Of a DNA stretch of 37,927 nt, positions 1 through 8,739 are shown in pieces. The first letter of the stretch is position 1; each line of letters opens with the position of its first letter. This stretch comes from Gammaproteobacteria bacterium (GTDB lineage Bacteria > Pseudomonadota > Gammaproteobacteria > Steroidobacterales > Woeseiaceae), in the NCBI GenBank assembly GCA_029863305.1, contig JAOTVR010000029.1, forward strand, positions 1 through 37,927, written 5' to 3'. Position numbers and translations under genes: made by a program. The notes below the pieces were generated by a model that was not told the origin of the DNA, did not search any database, and saw only the letters and a list, made by a program, of their open reading frames with translations.

Positions 1-811
1 CAGTTGCCTCGTCGCCGACCGCATCAAGCACATCGAGCCTGCCGATAGGCTCCAACTTTTCCCGCAGATCCCCCAGCATGAATGTAATCAGGCCTTCAGC
101 CCGCGCACGGTGTCGCATCGCCTCTTCTTCAGCAACAATCGCCCGCACTGCCAGTATCGTGGTCAGCACCATGATGCTTAAGGCAGTTGCCGTAACCGCG
201 ACCATTCGGTAATGGCGACGATGTAGCTCGCGTTGTCTCAATTCGTCGAAACCGACGCCGATGATGCCGGCGATGAGTTTCAGCTTTGCGCCTGCCGTAC
301 CATCCTTGCCCGGTCTGGCATCGGCTGCAATCGGCTCAGTTGGTTGATCAGTTAGAATGCCCTCGTCACTCATGCAGAAACGCAGGCCAATCGGAAAGCA
401 CTCGTCAGAATTGCAGCCAGGCGTTTCCGTGGCGTTGGGTTCACCGGCAATAATGAAGCAGAATATGCGATCCGATCGACCGAGTCGCTTAAACGTCAGT
501 ACCTCTTCGTTGACCCAACGTGATTCAGCGGCGTGCGGTGAACAGATAACCACCAAATTCGCGGAGTCATGAAGCGCCTTGTTGACGGTTTTTCCAAGGT
601 CGGTGGCAGACGGCAATTCTTCCCGATCACGAAAGACAGGAGCAATGCGTCTTGGAATAATGCCGGAAGCCATCTCGCGGCCGACCAATCGTCGCGGCAC
701 GAGGTAGGATTCCAGTTTCTTGTGCAACCAGACAGCGCATTTCTCATCGTGGTGCGAATAACTGATATACGCCCGGTACCTGAAGCTTTCCGATGCTGAT
801 AGCCCAGACAT
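1..811 (-). CDS. TIR-domain membrane protein, 3' end outside window
   Basis: An open frame runs from an ATG at 811 to the window edge (270 codons, no stop). Residues about 11-125 form a bacterial TIR domain: RYRAYISYSHHDEK at the start, VFRDREELPSATDLG in the middle and SRWVNEE near 97-103, where one of the two glutamates is the expected NADase residue. A hydrophobic helix lies at about 202-225, followed by a charged helical stretch (MLGDLREKLEPIGRLD) that in related proteins leads into TPR repeats; that part is not in the window. TIR proteins of this layout are often annotated as toll/interleukin-1 receptor domain proteins. Some bacterial TIR domains consume NAD in defence or signalling, but nothing here shows which role applies. 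The ribosome binding site is weak, so the start is moderately secure. Confidence 0.85.
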   Translation of the reverse strand, partial: MSGLSASESFRYRAYISYSHHDEKCAVWLHKKLESYLVPRRLVGREMASGIIPRRIAPVFRDREELPSATDLGKTVNKALHDSANLVVICSPHAAESRWVNEEVLTFKRLGRSDRIFCFIIAGEPNATETPGCNSDECFPIGLRFCMSDEGILTDQPTEPIAADARPGKDGTAGAKLKLIAGIIGVGFDELRQRELHRRHYRMVAVTATALSIMVLTTILAVRAIVAEEEAMRHRARAEGLITFMLGDLREKLEPIGRLDVLDAVGDEAT

Positions 812-992
812 TGTACTAATACCTGTAGACCAGTCTCGCCACCATCCACCACCGTGTTTCGTCAACCACGTCGGGCCAAGGGCCGTTACCAACGATGCCT
901 TGCATAATTTCCCACCCGTGTCTCCGGGCGGTCAATTCGATGTTGTACTTACTGTCGGTTATCAGTTGTCTTTTTTGCCGCGGCCCTTAAGA

Positions 993-1126
993 CCGACACG
1001 CCGATTTTCAGAACTTTAAGTGGTTGATTCTAATTATATTTATCAACAAGTCGCCGGGGCGTCAGTTGCATTGTTTGCAGTACTTATCAGGACAAGTCAC
1101 AACTGTTCCACGCGAAATTCACGCAG
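993..1126 (-). repeat. tRNA-Phe-derived repeat, copy 1 (truncated)
   Basis: This copy keeps the anticodon-side core (CCGACACGCCGATTTTCAG, 993-1011) and the shared tail, including CGGGGCGTCAGTTGC and a block like CAGGACAAGTCACAACTGT. The acceptor-stem and CCA part seen in other copies is missing. It lies between the TIR gene start and the 3' end of the TPR/beta-barrel gene. The rest of the 812-1154 gap holds nothing else I recognise. Confidence 0.75.
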
Positions 1127-1154
1127 CCCTTGCACGGCTATGGTCGCCGGAACC

Positions 1155-2711
1155 TTAAAAGTCCCAGTAAACGCTCAGGCCCGCGCGAAGTCGATCGTAC
1201 TGACCGCGAGGGTCTGACGAATCCACATCTTCCTGTTTGACGTCCGCTCGCAGCGACAGCTGGTCCGTGAAACGATACAGCGCGGACGCGGTAACCTGGA
1301 ACTCCTGGTACTCCTTCGCGGGCTGCGTTGGGTCGTCAAACGCGAACGCATTGTCATACTGCTGATCGCGGTAGTCGATCCCGACCTGCGCCGTGAACCT
1401 GTCGGACAACTCCACGGTCGTCTCGAAACTGATCTTGTGCTTGGTGTAGTCGTTGTAGCCAACGTACTGATCTTCACGATTTGTCAGTGAATAGATGAGT
1501 TCGGTGACTACGGCCTGACTCACTCGATGTCGCAAGCCGAGCTCGAGCATGCCGTACTGGTACTCCAGGTTAGGACTGGCTGTTGACGCCTCACCGTTTG
1601 CATCCCTGGCGCGCCGTTCGTCAAAGGAACGCGCGTAATGCTGGTAGCCGATCTCGAGACGTGTCGTCCTCGCCAGGGCGATCTTCAAGGCACCGTGCAG
1701 CCAATAGGCCGACAGGTCGTACGATGATGCCGCCGCTACATCCTCATAATCGCGTACCAAGTAGCCCCCGTCTATTTCATAACGGTACTGGCCGACGCGG
1801 TTCTTGAGCTTCGCCCGGATGTCGGCACCAGTGTAGTCGAAGCGATCGGCAATGCTTACGCCGTCGTCGAAGCGATCGAGGCCGTCGTCACGGTCGAAGT
1901 TGGTCTCGCCGTATGTGCGAATTCCGGCTGAATACGAGAGCTGCCGACTTGACGATTTGCCGTCGCCGAGCGCGCGCTCCATACCCAACCTCAACCGGTG
2001 ATCGGTTTCGTTCGCGTTATCCAGGGCGGTGTCGGTGTAGTAGTCACCGCGATGACGATAAGACGCCACGAATGTCGATCGCTCGGAGACCGGGTTGAAC
2101 CAGGTTGCGCCAAGCCGGATCGGGATGTAGCTACCGGACTGCTCGACCGGATTGACGGATACGGCTGGATCCTGCGACAGGTCCATGTAGGGCGCATCAG
2201 GGGCACGGAAGGCGTTGCTGTCGTGACCGAAACCCGCGGCGAAAGCCGACTCGAAATGGGGCTGTGACGACCCGATCTTCTCGAGCGCCCGGCTCGACAA
2301 AAGACGCAGCTTGGGGCTGTCAGCCTCCGCACGGGATCGCTGGAACCACTTCTCGGCCGAGTGTTCGTCGCCCTCGCGGTTGGCGAGCACGCCCAGCTGA
2401 TAGTAAGCGAGCGCGGCCATCCGGTCGTCTTTCGCAGCTTCTGTATAAGCCCATCGCGCCTGCGAATACTGGTTGAGGCGGTAGTGTGCGAGGCCCATGT
2501 TGTAGAACAGCCGTGAGCCGTCCTTTCCGTTGGTCAACGCGTCATTATAGCCTGCCAAAGCGCCGGCGTAGTCGCCGTTCCTGAATGCCGTGTTCGCCTT
2601 GTCGAAGGCCGCCTGCGCGGCGACGCTATCGGCGCCTGCCAACGAAGGCGCCAACAGCGCTGCGCCGAGTATCAGACTGCCCAGTGCCAGTCCGGAGAAT
2701 CGAGTGCCCAT
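1155..2711 (-). CDS. TPR plus outer-membrane beta-barrel protein
   Basis: The frame is open from 2825, but the likely start is the ATG at 2711. It opens a clean signal peptide (MGTRFSGLALGSLILG, cleavage near SLAGA), and the upstream extension would run through a terminator hairpin. After the signal peptide come about four TPR-like helical pairs (AFRNGDYAGALAGYNDAL; FYNMGLAHYRLNQYSQA; YYQLGVLANREGDEHSA). The remaining ~320 residues alternate in the manner of beta strands and end in YWDF, a terminal aromatic residue typical of BAM-inserted barrels. TPR followed by barrel is the layout of surface-lipoprotein assembly modifiers (Slam) and some secretion porins, but I see no diagnostic Slam signature. 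It is the last gene after the sigma/anti-sigma/acidic-protein operon, beyond a terminator. Confidence 0.8.
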   Translation of the reverse strand: MGTRFSGLALGSLILGAALLAPSLAGADSVAAQAAFDKANTAFRNGDYAGALAGYNDALTNGKDGSRLFYNMGLAHYRLNQYSQARWAYTEAAKDDRMAALAYYQLGVLANREGDEHSAEKWFQRSRAEADSPKLRLLSSRALEKIGSSQPHFESAFAAGFGHDSNAFRAPDAPYMDLSQDPAVSVNPVEQSGSYIPIRLGATWFNPVSERSTFVASYRHRGDYYTDTALDNANETDHRLRLGMERALGDGKSSSRQLSYSAGIRTYGETNFDRDDGLDRFDDGVSIADRFDYTGADIRAKLKNRVGQYRYEIDGGYLVRDYEDVAAASSYDLSAYWLHGALKIALARTTRLEIGYQHYARSFDERRARDANGEASTASPNLEYQYGMLELGLRHRVSQAVVTELIYSLTNREDQYVGYNDYTKHKISFETTVELSDRFTAQVGIDYRDQQYDNAFAFDDPTQPAKEYQEFQVTASALYRFTDQLSLRADVKQEDVDSSDPRGQYDRLRAGLSVYWDF

Positions 2712-2796
2712 ACCGAAGTCCGTCCGTCTCTTGATGAAATCAATAACCAGACAACAACATAGAGCGGCGCGCCTGGACAAACAGTGACACCCGTCA

Positions 2797-2835
2797 CGAA
2801 AGAAAAGGCCTTTCCCGGTTTTCACGGGAAAGGCC
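2797..2835 (-). terminator. Rho-independent terminator after the acidic-protein gene
   Basis: An 11-bp perfect stem, GGCCTTTCCCG (2807-2817) with CGGGAAAGGCC (2825-2835), has a 7-nt loop. Read on the minus strand it is followed by TTTTCTTTC. It lies 34 nt past the stop of the acidic-protein gene. Confidence 0.9.
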
Positions 2836-2868
2836 GAAACTACGCGCCGTCAGTTTGCGGCTGACTGA

Positions 2869-3213
2869 TCAGCCGTCGCTGCCGGGCAACTCGTCGGGAT
2901 CATCCTCGGAATCGTCTTCCGAATCGGAATCATCGAGGTCGCCATCGGAGTCCTCACTGTCGAAATCCTCGCTGTCCGAGTCTTCGCTATCGGAGTCCTC
3001 ACTGTCGACGTCTTCACCGTCTACGTCTTCGCCGTCGCTGTCGTCGGAGTCATCGACCTCGAGGATGCTGCCATCCTCGCTGTCCGAATCATCGAGCACG
3101 TCGAACGAATCGACGTCCAGATCGTCTGAATCGTCAGCAAGCACTGCTGACAGCGGCGCCAGCGCCAGCGCCAGCGCGAAAGCCGACAAGATCGAACTGA
3201 ATTTCCCTTTCAT
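2869..3213 (-). CDS. Secreted Ser/Asp/Glu-repeat acidic protein
   Basis: The 114-residue protein has a signal peptide (about 1-26, ending SAVLA) followed by a mature region almost wholly of Asp, Ser and Glu in SDSED/DGEDVD-like units. It has no Cys, Lys or Arg after the signal. The start is supported by AGGAG about 10 nt upstream. Such chains are disordered and highly negative, so calcium or other cation binding is plausible, as in eukaryotic phosphophoryns or staphylococcal SD linkers; that is analogy only. It follows the anti-sigma gene by 42 nt and ends in a strong terminator, so it belongs to the sigma operon. The coding repeat is degenerate at the nucleotide level. The low-complexity Ser-rich frame on the other strand is a shadow. 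Confidence 0.8.
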   Translation of the reverse strand: MKGKFSSILSAFALALALAPLSAVLADDSDDLDVDSFDVLDDSDSEDGSILEVDDSDDSDGEDVDGEDVDSEDSDSEDSDSEDFDSEDSDGDLDDSDSEDDSEDDPDELPGSDG

Positions 3214-3254
3214 CGTGTACTACTCCTGTGTTGCGTGCCTGAAATCTTTTGACG

Positions 3255-3884
3255 TCAAATGACCTTGACGGCGAATTCGAATGTCTTTTGCTTACCCTCG
3301 TGCTCCAGCCGGGCAAGAATCGCGCCGCCATTGCCGGAGCGCACAACGATAGGCAGCTCGAGGATGTTGGTTCCGGACTTGACGGTCGTTTTCCACCGCA
3401 CAGAGTCACGTCCTTCGTAGCCGACAATTTCCACCCCGTCCGGCAATTGCACCAATATCGCGACTGCCTGCAGCTCGCGCTTCGAGTCGAACGTCAGCCG
3501 GAACGTCTTCTCGACGTTCATGGTGATCGAGACCGTTTCGATCGTAGCCTCGGGCTGCGTCGGCAGGTCGGCCGGCAGCACGAAAACCAGCCACGCGACG
3601 ATGCCTGCGGCGATTGCGCTGCCGATACCCGCGGTCGCCCGGAACCGGGTTTCATTGCGATGCGTATTAATCAGTGTCTCCTCGACTGCGGCGTCGAGGA
3701 ATCCGTCTTCAGGCGGCGGCACCGGTATGGACTTCAGCGTTTGGCGCAGCGCTACTTTGCGGCTGCGAACGGCCGCGCACGCATCACACTCTGCATGGTG
3801 TGACTCGACTTCGCGGCTCAGGGCCTCTTCGAGTTCACCGTCAAGATATGGATCCAAGTTTTGCCGGAACTGCTCGCAATTCAT
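3255..3884 (-). CDS. Zinc-finger-type anti-sigma factor
   Basis: This is a 209-residue protein from the ATG at 3884, which has GAGG about 14 nt upstream; longer in-frame starts lie inside the sigma gene. The N-terminal ZAS domain has MNCEQF followed by H-x3-C-x2-C (HHAECDAC). A single transmembrane helix (about residues 83-105, ending in AWLVFVLPADL) separates it from a C-terminal periplasmic domain of about 110 residues with beta-rich character. The family binds a partner ECF sigma through the ZAS domain and releases it on an envelope signal. The gene overlaps the sigma gene by 44 nt, so translational coupling is expected. The acidic secreted protein follows directly. Confidence 0.85.
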   Translation of the reverse strand: MNCEQFRQNLDPYLDGELEEALSREVESHHAECDACAAVRSRKVALRQTLKSIPVPPPEDGFLDAAVEETLINTHRNETRFRATAGIGSAIAAGIVAWLVFVLPADLPTQPEATIETVSITMNVEKTFRLTFDSKRELQAVAILVQLPDGVEIVGYEGRDSVRWKTTVKSGTNILELPIVVRSGNGGAILARLEHEGKQKTFEFAVKVI

Positions 3885-4464
3885 CGTATTCTTCGCCTCT
3901 ACTTTCTCCAGACGCAGAATTCGGACGAACGGGTCCCTCATCGAGCAGATCCTGCAGCCGCTCGCGGGCGCGCTGCCGCCGCGATTTCAGGGTGCCGTGA
4001 GGAATCCCTGTTATTTCAGCGATTTCCGTGATCGTATAGCCCTCGACATCGTGCAGCTTGATGATGAGTTTATGGTCGTCGCTGAGGTGTTCCAGGGCTG
4101 CCTCGACGCGCGTTATGGTGAATTCGCCCTGGGCGAGCTCTTCCGTCGATGCCCCTGCCGCCGGCGCCTGGTCGGGGCTGGCCGACAGGATCGGGTCTTC
4201 GACCAGCGCCAGCCTGCGCGTTTTGTAGCGCCGCTGGTGATCGATGAACTGGTTGTAGATCACGCGACCGAGCCAGGTGACGGGCGCCTCGACCTCGGCC
4301 AGGCGATCCATCCGCGAATGCAGTTTCAGCAGCACATCCTGAACCAGGTCCTGCGCGTCTTCGCGATGTCCGGTCAATCGATACGCAAACCGGTACATGC
4401 GGTCGAGGTGAGGACGAATGAGTGCCGTAAATGACGGCTGTCTGTTCTGGCGGCTTATTGGCAT
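3841..4464 (-). CDS. ECF-type RNA polymerase sigma factor
   Basis: This 207-residue protein contains a sigma-70 region 2 (DRMYRFAYRLTGHREDAQDL then VQDVLLKLH, residues about 21-49) and a region 4 helix-turn-helix (YTITEIAEITGIPHGTLKSR, about 150-170). There is no region 1 or 3, as expected for the ECF class. The start at 4464 gives a normal N-terminus. It is the first gene of a minus-strand operon with its anti-sigma, the acidic secreted protein and possibly the TPR/barrel protein, pointing to an envelope or cell-surface response. The 118-nt gap to the divergent gene at 4583 must hold its promoter, but I cannot define one convincingly. Confidence 0.9.
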   Translation of the reverse strand: MPISRQNRQPSFTALIRPHLDRMYRFAYRLTGHREDAQDLVQDVLLKLHSRMDRLAEVEAPVTWLGRVIYNQFIDHQRRYKTRRLALVEDPILSASPDQAPAAGASTEELAQGEFTITRVEAALEHLSDDHKLIIKLHDVEGYTITEIAEITGIPHGTLKSRRQRARERLQDLLDEGPVRPNSASGESRGEEYDELRAVPAKLGSIS

Positions 4465-4582
4465 AGTGTATGACGGGTCGCGTTCCCAAACGCCATTACA
4501 TCAGAATCGTCTTCCGACCAGATAACTGTGACCCAGCGCACGCTTTCGCTCATTTGCAGGCGTATTTTTAAGCGCATCTGAC

Positions 4583-5899
4583 ATGTCGGTTTACGGCGCA
4601 TTGCGAGACAAGCCCCACAATACGGTCATCCTGGCTATCCTGGCCCTGATCATCGGTGCCTACGCGCTGATGGCTTTCAGGTATCCGATAGCCTACATCT
4701 GGGCGACCTATGAAGACCTGATGGGTGAGTGGGCCCAGACCTATTCCTTCCTGACGGCTGCCGTATTGGCGGTCGCCGTCGCTGCACGCCAAACGCGTTA
4801 TCGCTGGTTCTTCGCTTTGCTTGCTGCCGCCTGCAGCTACGTCTTTCTCGAGGAAATTTCGTGGGGTCAGCGAATCTTCGGCTTCGATACACCGGCGTTT
4901 CTGAAGTCGCGTAATCTGCAGGGTGAAGCGAATGTGCACAACCTGTTCACCGGGCCGCACAAGACGCTGCTGAAAGACCTGATCAGCATCGCCGTCTCGC
5001 TGGCGCTCGTCGGCTATGGCCTGCTGTATCCGTTGCTGCAGAAGCTCAAGTGGCGCATCGCACTATGGTTCGACCGGATTGGCGTTGCGGCACCGCCATT
5101 CGTGCTCTGGCCGTTTTTCACCATCGCGGCATTCTTTGAGCTCAAGCCACTGAGCTTTAACGAGGCGGAAGTCGCCGAATTGCTAATTGGATTCGCGCTC
5201 GCGACTACGGCGATGCATTACCTGTTCGCCACCCGGCATGAGCTGATAGCCGGCGGCAAGGACTGGGACCGCAATCACTCCCTGGTCTTCGGGCAGCAAG
5301 TCATCGTACTGGCCGTTGCAGTTCTGGGCATCGCCAGCGTAACCACCGTCGGTTTCTACTCGGTACCGGCTAACAAGATGCGCGTAGACAATCGCATTGA
5401 AAACGGCATCGAAAAATTCGCAGGCCGGTACGAGCGTTACGATCGCTGCGATATCGCGGTCGACCTCTACCAACTACTGTTGCAGAAAGAGCCCGAGCGC
5501 GTCTACATCCTGCGCAAGGCGGCGGCGTGCTACCGCGACATAGGGCAGATAGCTCTGTATGAGGAAACGATCAACAAAGCGATCTCCATCGATCGAGAGA
5601 AATACGCAGAGGAACCCGGGCGTGCGTCCGTCAACCAATCGCTGGTCCGGAGTTACCAGCTTGCGGGAAACGATGAACTGGCCAAGATCCACCTGGAAAA
5701 AGCGTTGCATATCGGCATTACTCGCGTCATCGAACACCCCGACAGCGCCAGTGCCGCGTATTCATATGGACGGACGCTGCAACTGGCCGGCCGCCTCGAC
5801 GAGGCCTTCGAACAATTCACCCGAGCCTATGACATGGACCGAACGTCTTCACGTTACCGGCGATCCTACTTTGCGGTGCGAGCCGTGCTTAGCGGTTAA
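4583..5899 (+). CDS. Polytopic membrane protein with C-terminal TPR repeats
   Basis: The 438-residue protein has about seven hydrophobic segments in the first 265 residues and then a soluble part of about 170 residues with TPR-like helices (AVDLYQLLLQKEPERVYIL; AAACYRDIGQIALYEETINK; YGRTLQLAGRLDEAFEQF). The membrane part contains FLEEISWGQRIFGF followed later by NLQGEANVHNL. I recognise this conserved pair from uncharacterised bacterial membrane proteins, but I know no assigned function. It is transcribed divergently from the ECF sigma gene. The start at ATG 4583 is the first in frame after the intergenic region. Confidence 0.8.
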   Translation: MSVYGALRDKPHNTVILAILALIIGAYALMAFRYPIAYIWATYEDLMGEWAQTYSFLTAAVLAVAVAARQTRYRWFFALLAAACSYVFLEEISWGQRIFGFDTPAFLKSRNLQGEANVHNLFTGPHKTLLKDLISIAVSLALVGYGLLYPLLQKLKWRIALWFDRIGVAAPPFVLWPFFTIAAFFELKPLSFNEAEVAELLIGFALATTAMHYLFATRHELIAGGKDWDRNHSLVFGQQVIVLAVAVLGIASVTTVGFYSVPANKMRVDNRIENGIEKFAGRYERYDRCDIAVDLYQLLLQKEPERVYILRKAAACYRDIGQIALYEETINKAISIDREKYAEEPGRASVNQSLVRSYQLAGNDELAKIHLEKALHIGITRVIEHPDSASAAYSYGRTLQLAGRLDEAFEQFTRAYDMDRTSSRYRRSYFAVRAVLSG

Positions 5900-6000
5900 C
5901 CCTCGTCAATAGGCCTGGTAACGCCAGAACCAGCGGATCAATTCACACGATTCTTGCATTCACGATGCGAGCATCGAAGCACGGGATTTTTTAAAGAATT

Positions 6001-6196
6001 TGGTGACCAGGATCGGAGTGGACTCGCTGCGCTCGCCCTTCGGGCGGCCTGCGTGCGTCTGTCGCCGCTGCGCGGCTCGGTTGAACTGTCGACACGCGGA
6101 TTTTCAGTTCGTTGAGTGATTGATTCGGCTTCTATTTTACAACTAGTTATCGGGGCGCCCGTTGCAGTACTTTTCAGGACAATTCACAACCGTTTC
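6001..6196 (-). repeat. tRNA-Phe-derived repeat, copy 2, with T-loop insert
   Basis: It begins TGGTGACCAGGATCGGAG (acceptor side), carries a hairpin-rich insert (GCTGCGC, GCCCTTCGGGC, CGCCGCTGCGCGGC), returns to tRNA sequence at GACACGCGGATTTTCAG (6091-6107) and continues into the shared tail with CGGGGCGCCCGTTGC and CAGGACAATTCACAAC. It fills most of the 5900-6304 gap between convergent genes. Nothing else in that gap looks like a gene. Confidence 0.85.
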
Positions 6197-6304
6197 AGGC
6201 GATATCCCCGCGTACAAACCGCGTCATTTCACTCCGTCCAGCACCCGACATCTGTCAACGTCATTTGCCCGTGAAGGCAGACCTGCCATCTTTCCGGCTT
6301 TTTC

Positions 6305-6730
6305 TTACCAGTTTTTCAACGGCCAATTGATCGGCGATGGCGGTGGCCAGGGCAAATTGGCCTCGTCAATCAAGCGAGCGAAATTTGGCGCCACCTCGAG
6401 ATCGAATGGCGCTCCGCAATAACAGCTACCAATCTGATCAAGGAGTTCGAGGAACCCGAGCGGTCGCGCATCCCATTCTGCAGCTAACTGGTTTGCCTGC
6501 GATTGCTCGCCAAGCACAGCATGTTGCGAAATCCTCGATAACTCGGTGCCGAACTGCTGCAAAATCCGGTCGCGCAACCCGCGCGCTTCCACGGCATCGC
6601 CCTTCGCAGCCGCCAACGTCATACGGTGAAAAAGCAGGCGATCCTCTTCGTTTGTGTGACGCAAACTGGCCGCCTTCGCCTCTTCAGTCCGGCCGAGCGC
6701 GAGGTACGCCAAAATCAACTCGTCGACGAT
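6305..6730 (-). pseudogene. C-terminal part of the TolB-like/TPR protein, after an in-frame stop
   Basis: This segment continues the upstream gene in the same frame beyond a TAA at 6731-6733 and reads IVDELILAYLALGRTEEAK and onward as a normal TPR-type C-terminus of about 140 residues, ending at 6305. There is no convincing start of its own; the first ATG lies inside a TPR helix. A single base change (for example TAT or TAC to TAA) would explain the break. Either the gene is freshly inactivated, or the two pieces function separately, or the base is a sequencing error. Confidence 0.65.
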
Positions 6731-8134
6731 TTATCGGTGTGGCACTGCCTCCATGCCGCGCACGGCTGTATCGAGGGCAGCTTGAAAATCACGACGCCCC
6801 ATTTGAGTACGGACAAGATTTACCCAGGCATAGAAATTTACCGGGTCGCACGCCTGGATACGCTGCCAGATAGTCAGCGCGTCTTCCGACGGGTCGAGAA
6901 TTGACGGCAACGATCCCCACCAGGACGGGTTGAAACAATCTGACGAACGCGCCACAGCCGATATCAGCTCCGGCATTCGCCTCCAGCTGTCCGAAATCAG
7001 CGCCTGTTCGAGCGCAGCATTCAACCTGTCGCCTTCTGTTTCTGCGGTTCTCATCGCATTTACGAAATCCTGGTTTGCCAGTTCGATCGCCCGCGAGATT
7101 TCCTCAGCATTGTCTGAAAATTCCTCCCTTACTACGAAGTGAATGAAGTAATCGGTGTGCGCAAAATGCGCCGCCGAAAACTCTGGTTCCAACTCGATAA
7201 CTCGCTCGAAGTACTGATTGGCAACTGCGAGGCCTTCAATTTGCTCGCGACCGGTCTTCTCATGCGCAAGAGCCGCGGCTTCCACACCCTTTTGAAAGGC
7301 AATGAATGCCTCCGGGTTGCGTAGTCCGCTGGTGCGCATTTTCGCCAGTTGTTCCTGATCGAGAACAACGCCCAACGCCGCGGCTACTTTCTCGGCAATC
7401 TCGCCCTGCACACCAAAACTGTCGGCGCTCGAGCGGTCATAGGTATCCGACCAAAGGTGGAAGCCGTCGCTGGCCCTGATCAACTGCGCCGTGATACGGA
7501 GTTGTTCGCCGGACCGGCGCACAGAACCTTCAACAACGTGTGCGACACCAAGTTTGTCGGCGATGTCGGGAACCGAAACATCTTGGCCCTTAAATGCAAA
7601 CGCGGATGTGCGCGCCGTTACCAGCAGTTCGGGCAATCGTGCCAGTGCGTTCAGGATCTCTTCGGTGAGGCCATCAGCAAAGTATTCGTCATTCGGACCA
7701 CTACTCATTGCGACAAAGGGCAAAACGGCGACCGATTTGTCCGATAAGACATCGCCACTAGTCTGAGCGACCGAGACCGATGTGTCCTCCTGAAAAACAA
7801 ACTTGTCGACCAGCAGCCATCCGATCGCGACAACCAACACGCCGATGATCAGGCGGTCGAGTTTGCGGCCCGTTTGTTCGGTAATGGACTGCGAACGGTC
7901 CACGTCTTTCTCTTTCTTGACCCCCTCCGGCGTCACCTCGAACGCCCAGGCGAAAAAGACGGCTAGCGGGAACCCGAGGACGAGAACAAAAAGCACGGTC
8001 TTGCCAACCCATTCCGGCGTTCCGAAATTATCAAAAGCAAGATCCGCGGCCTGCGCAAGGGCCCAGGCAATAACGACGTAGGCGGTGGCGACGCGAAAGA
8101 CATTACGGCGCTTCAACTCGGTAAGCAGGTTCAT
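6731..8134 (-). CDS. TolB-like/TPR membrane protein (truncated by in-frame stop)
   Basis: Starting at ATG 8134 (MNLLTELKRRNVFRVATAYV, the family's usual N-terminus), the protein has hydrophobic segments at about 13-30, 44-66 and 94-111. A TolB/FlgO-like domain follows from about residue 133 (SVAVLPFVAMS, DEYFADGLTEEILNALARLP, HVVEGSVRRSGEQLRITAQL), then TPR-like helices. Homologues are often labelled adenylate-cyclase-associated or COG5616 proteins and may carry an N-terminal DNA-binding or cyclase domain; this one does not. Translation stops at 6731 after EAVPHR, with the rest of the protein in frame beyond. Function is unknown. Confidence 0.8.
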   Translation of the reverse strand: MNLLTELKRRNVFRVATAYVVIAWALAQAADLAFDNFGTPEWVGKTVLFVLVLGFPLAVFFAWAFEVTPEGVKKEKDVDRSQSITEQTGRKLDRLIIGVLVVAIGWLLVDKFVFQEDTSVSVAQTSGDVLSDKSVAVLPFVAMSSGPNDEYFADGLTEEILNALARLPELLVTARTSAFAFKGQDVSVPDIADKLGVAHVVEGSVRRSGEQLRITAQLIRASDGFHLWSDTYDRSSADSFGVQGEIAEKVAAALGVVLDQEQLAKMRTSGLRNPEAFIAFQKGVEAAALAHEKTGREQIEGLAVANQYFERVIELEPEFSAAHFAHTDYFIHFVVREEFSDNAEEISRAIELANQDFVNAMRTAETEGDRLNAALEQALISDSWRRMPELISAVARSSDCFNPSWWGSLPSILDPSEDALTIWQRIQACDPVNFYAWVNLVRTQMGRRDFQAALDTAVRGMEAVPHR

Positions 8135-8297
8135 TCTTGTCGTTGACCGCTCGTATTCAATACTCAGCGCCGAGTATAGACAGATACTGGAACCCAAGCG
8201 AACAATAGCGAGCATGTCGATCGCTACAGCAAGCCATCTGGATATGGATATCTGTTTCCTGCCGATTTGAACGTTATGCTGCCGCGGAAATCAAGAA

Positions 8298-8427
8298 TGG
8301 CAGCCAGGGGCGGAGCGATCCGCGAAGCGGATCACGACAGCGAAGCTGCCCGAGCAACGCAACGATAAAGATGGACAGCAGGTCGATCCGCATCCATCGA
8401 ATCACCAACACGGGATTTTCAGTCCGC
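8298..8427 (-). repeat. tRNA-Phe-derived repeat, copy 3 (degenerate)
   Basis: The acceptor side reads TGGCAGCCAGGGGCGGAG, and hairpins GATCCGC-GAA-GCGGATC (8317-8333) and CAGC-GAA-GCTG follow. The copy then returns to tRNA sequence at GAATCACCAACACGGGATTT and ends past TTTTCAGTCCGCT. It is the only copy that keeps AGCGGA 5' of the anticodon loop. The usual tail is not recognisable. The rest of the 8216-8739 gap has no gene I can support; a 98-codon minus-strand frame there ends inside the repeat and looks spurious. Confidence 0.65.
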
Positions 8428-8739
8428 TCCGCTGCACAACCTCGTGAATGGCGAGCAATTCAGCGCCGTACTTTCGATGTTCGGTTCGAGTAACAGGATC
8501 CCGGCGGTCATCTTCCGATCGACCTGGTTTGCTCCCCAGGGCTCCTTTGAGTGATTGCGGAGCGTCGCTGTGATCAGTGCCCGCGAAATAGGTACTAATC
8601 TCTATAGAGGCGATCGAATCAGGGTGGTAAGTGTAAATCAAAATTGCAAAGAATCTGAACAGGCTCCGCCATATCGCTGGTAGCTGAGAAATAGACAACC
8701 CCGACCAATTGCTTCTGTGAGCCGGAAGGAGGCAGTTAT

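Noticed and set aside
2855..3262. Ser-rich plus-strand frame
   Set aside because: It is the antisense shadow of the acidic-protein repeat; the minus frame has a signal peptide and ribosome binding site.
8402..8698. 98-codon minus-strand frame
   Set aside because: It ends inside repeat copy 3, lacks a start signal and resembles no family I know.
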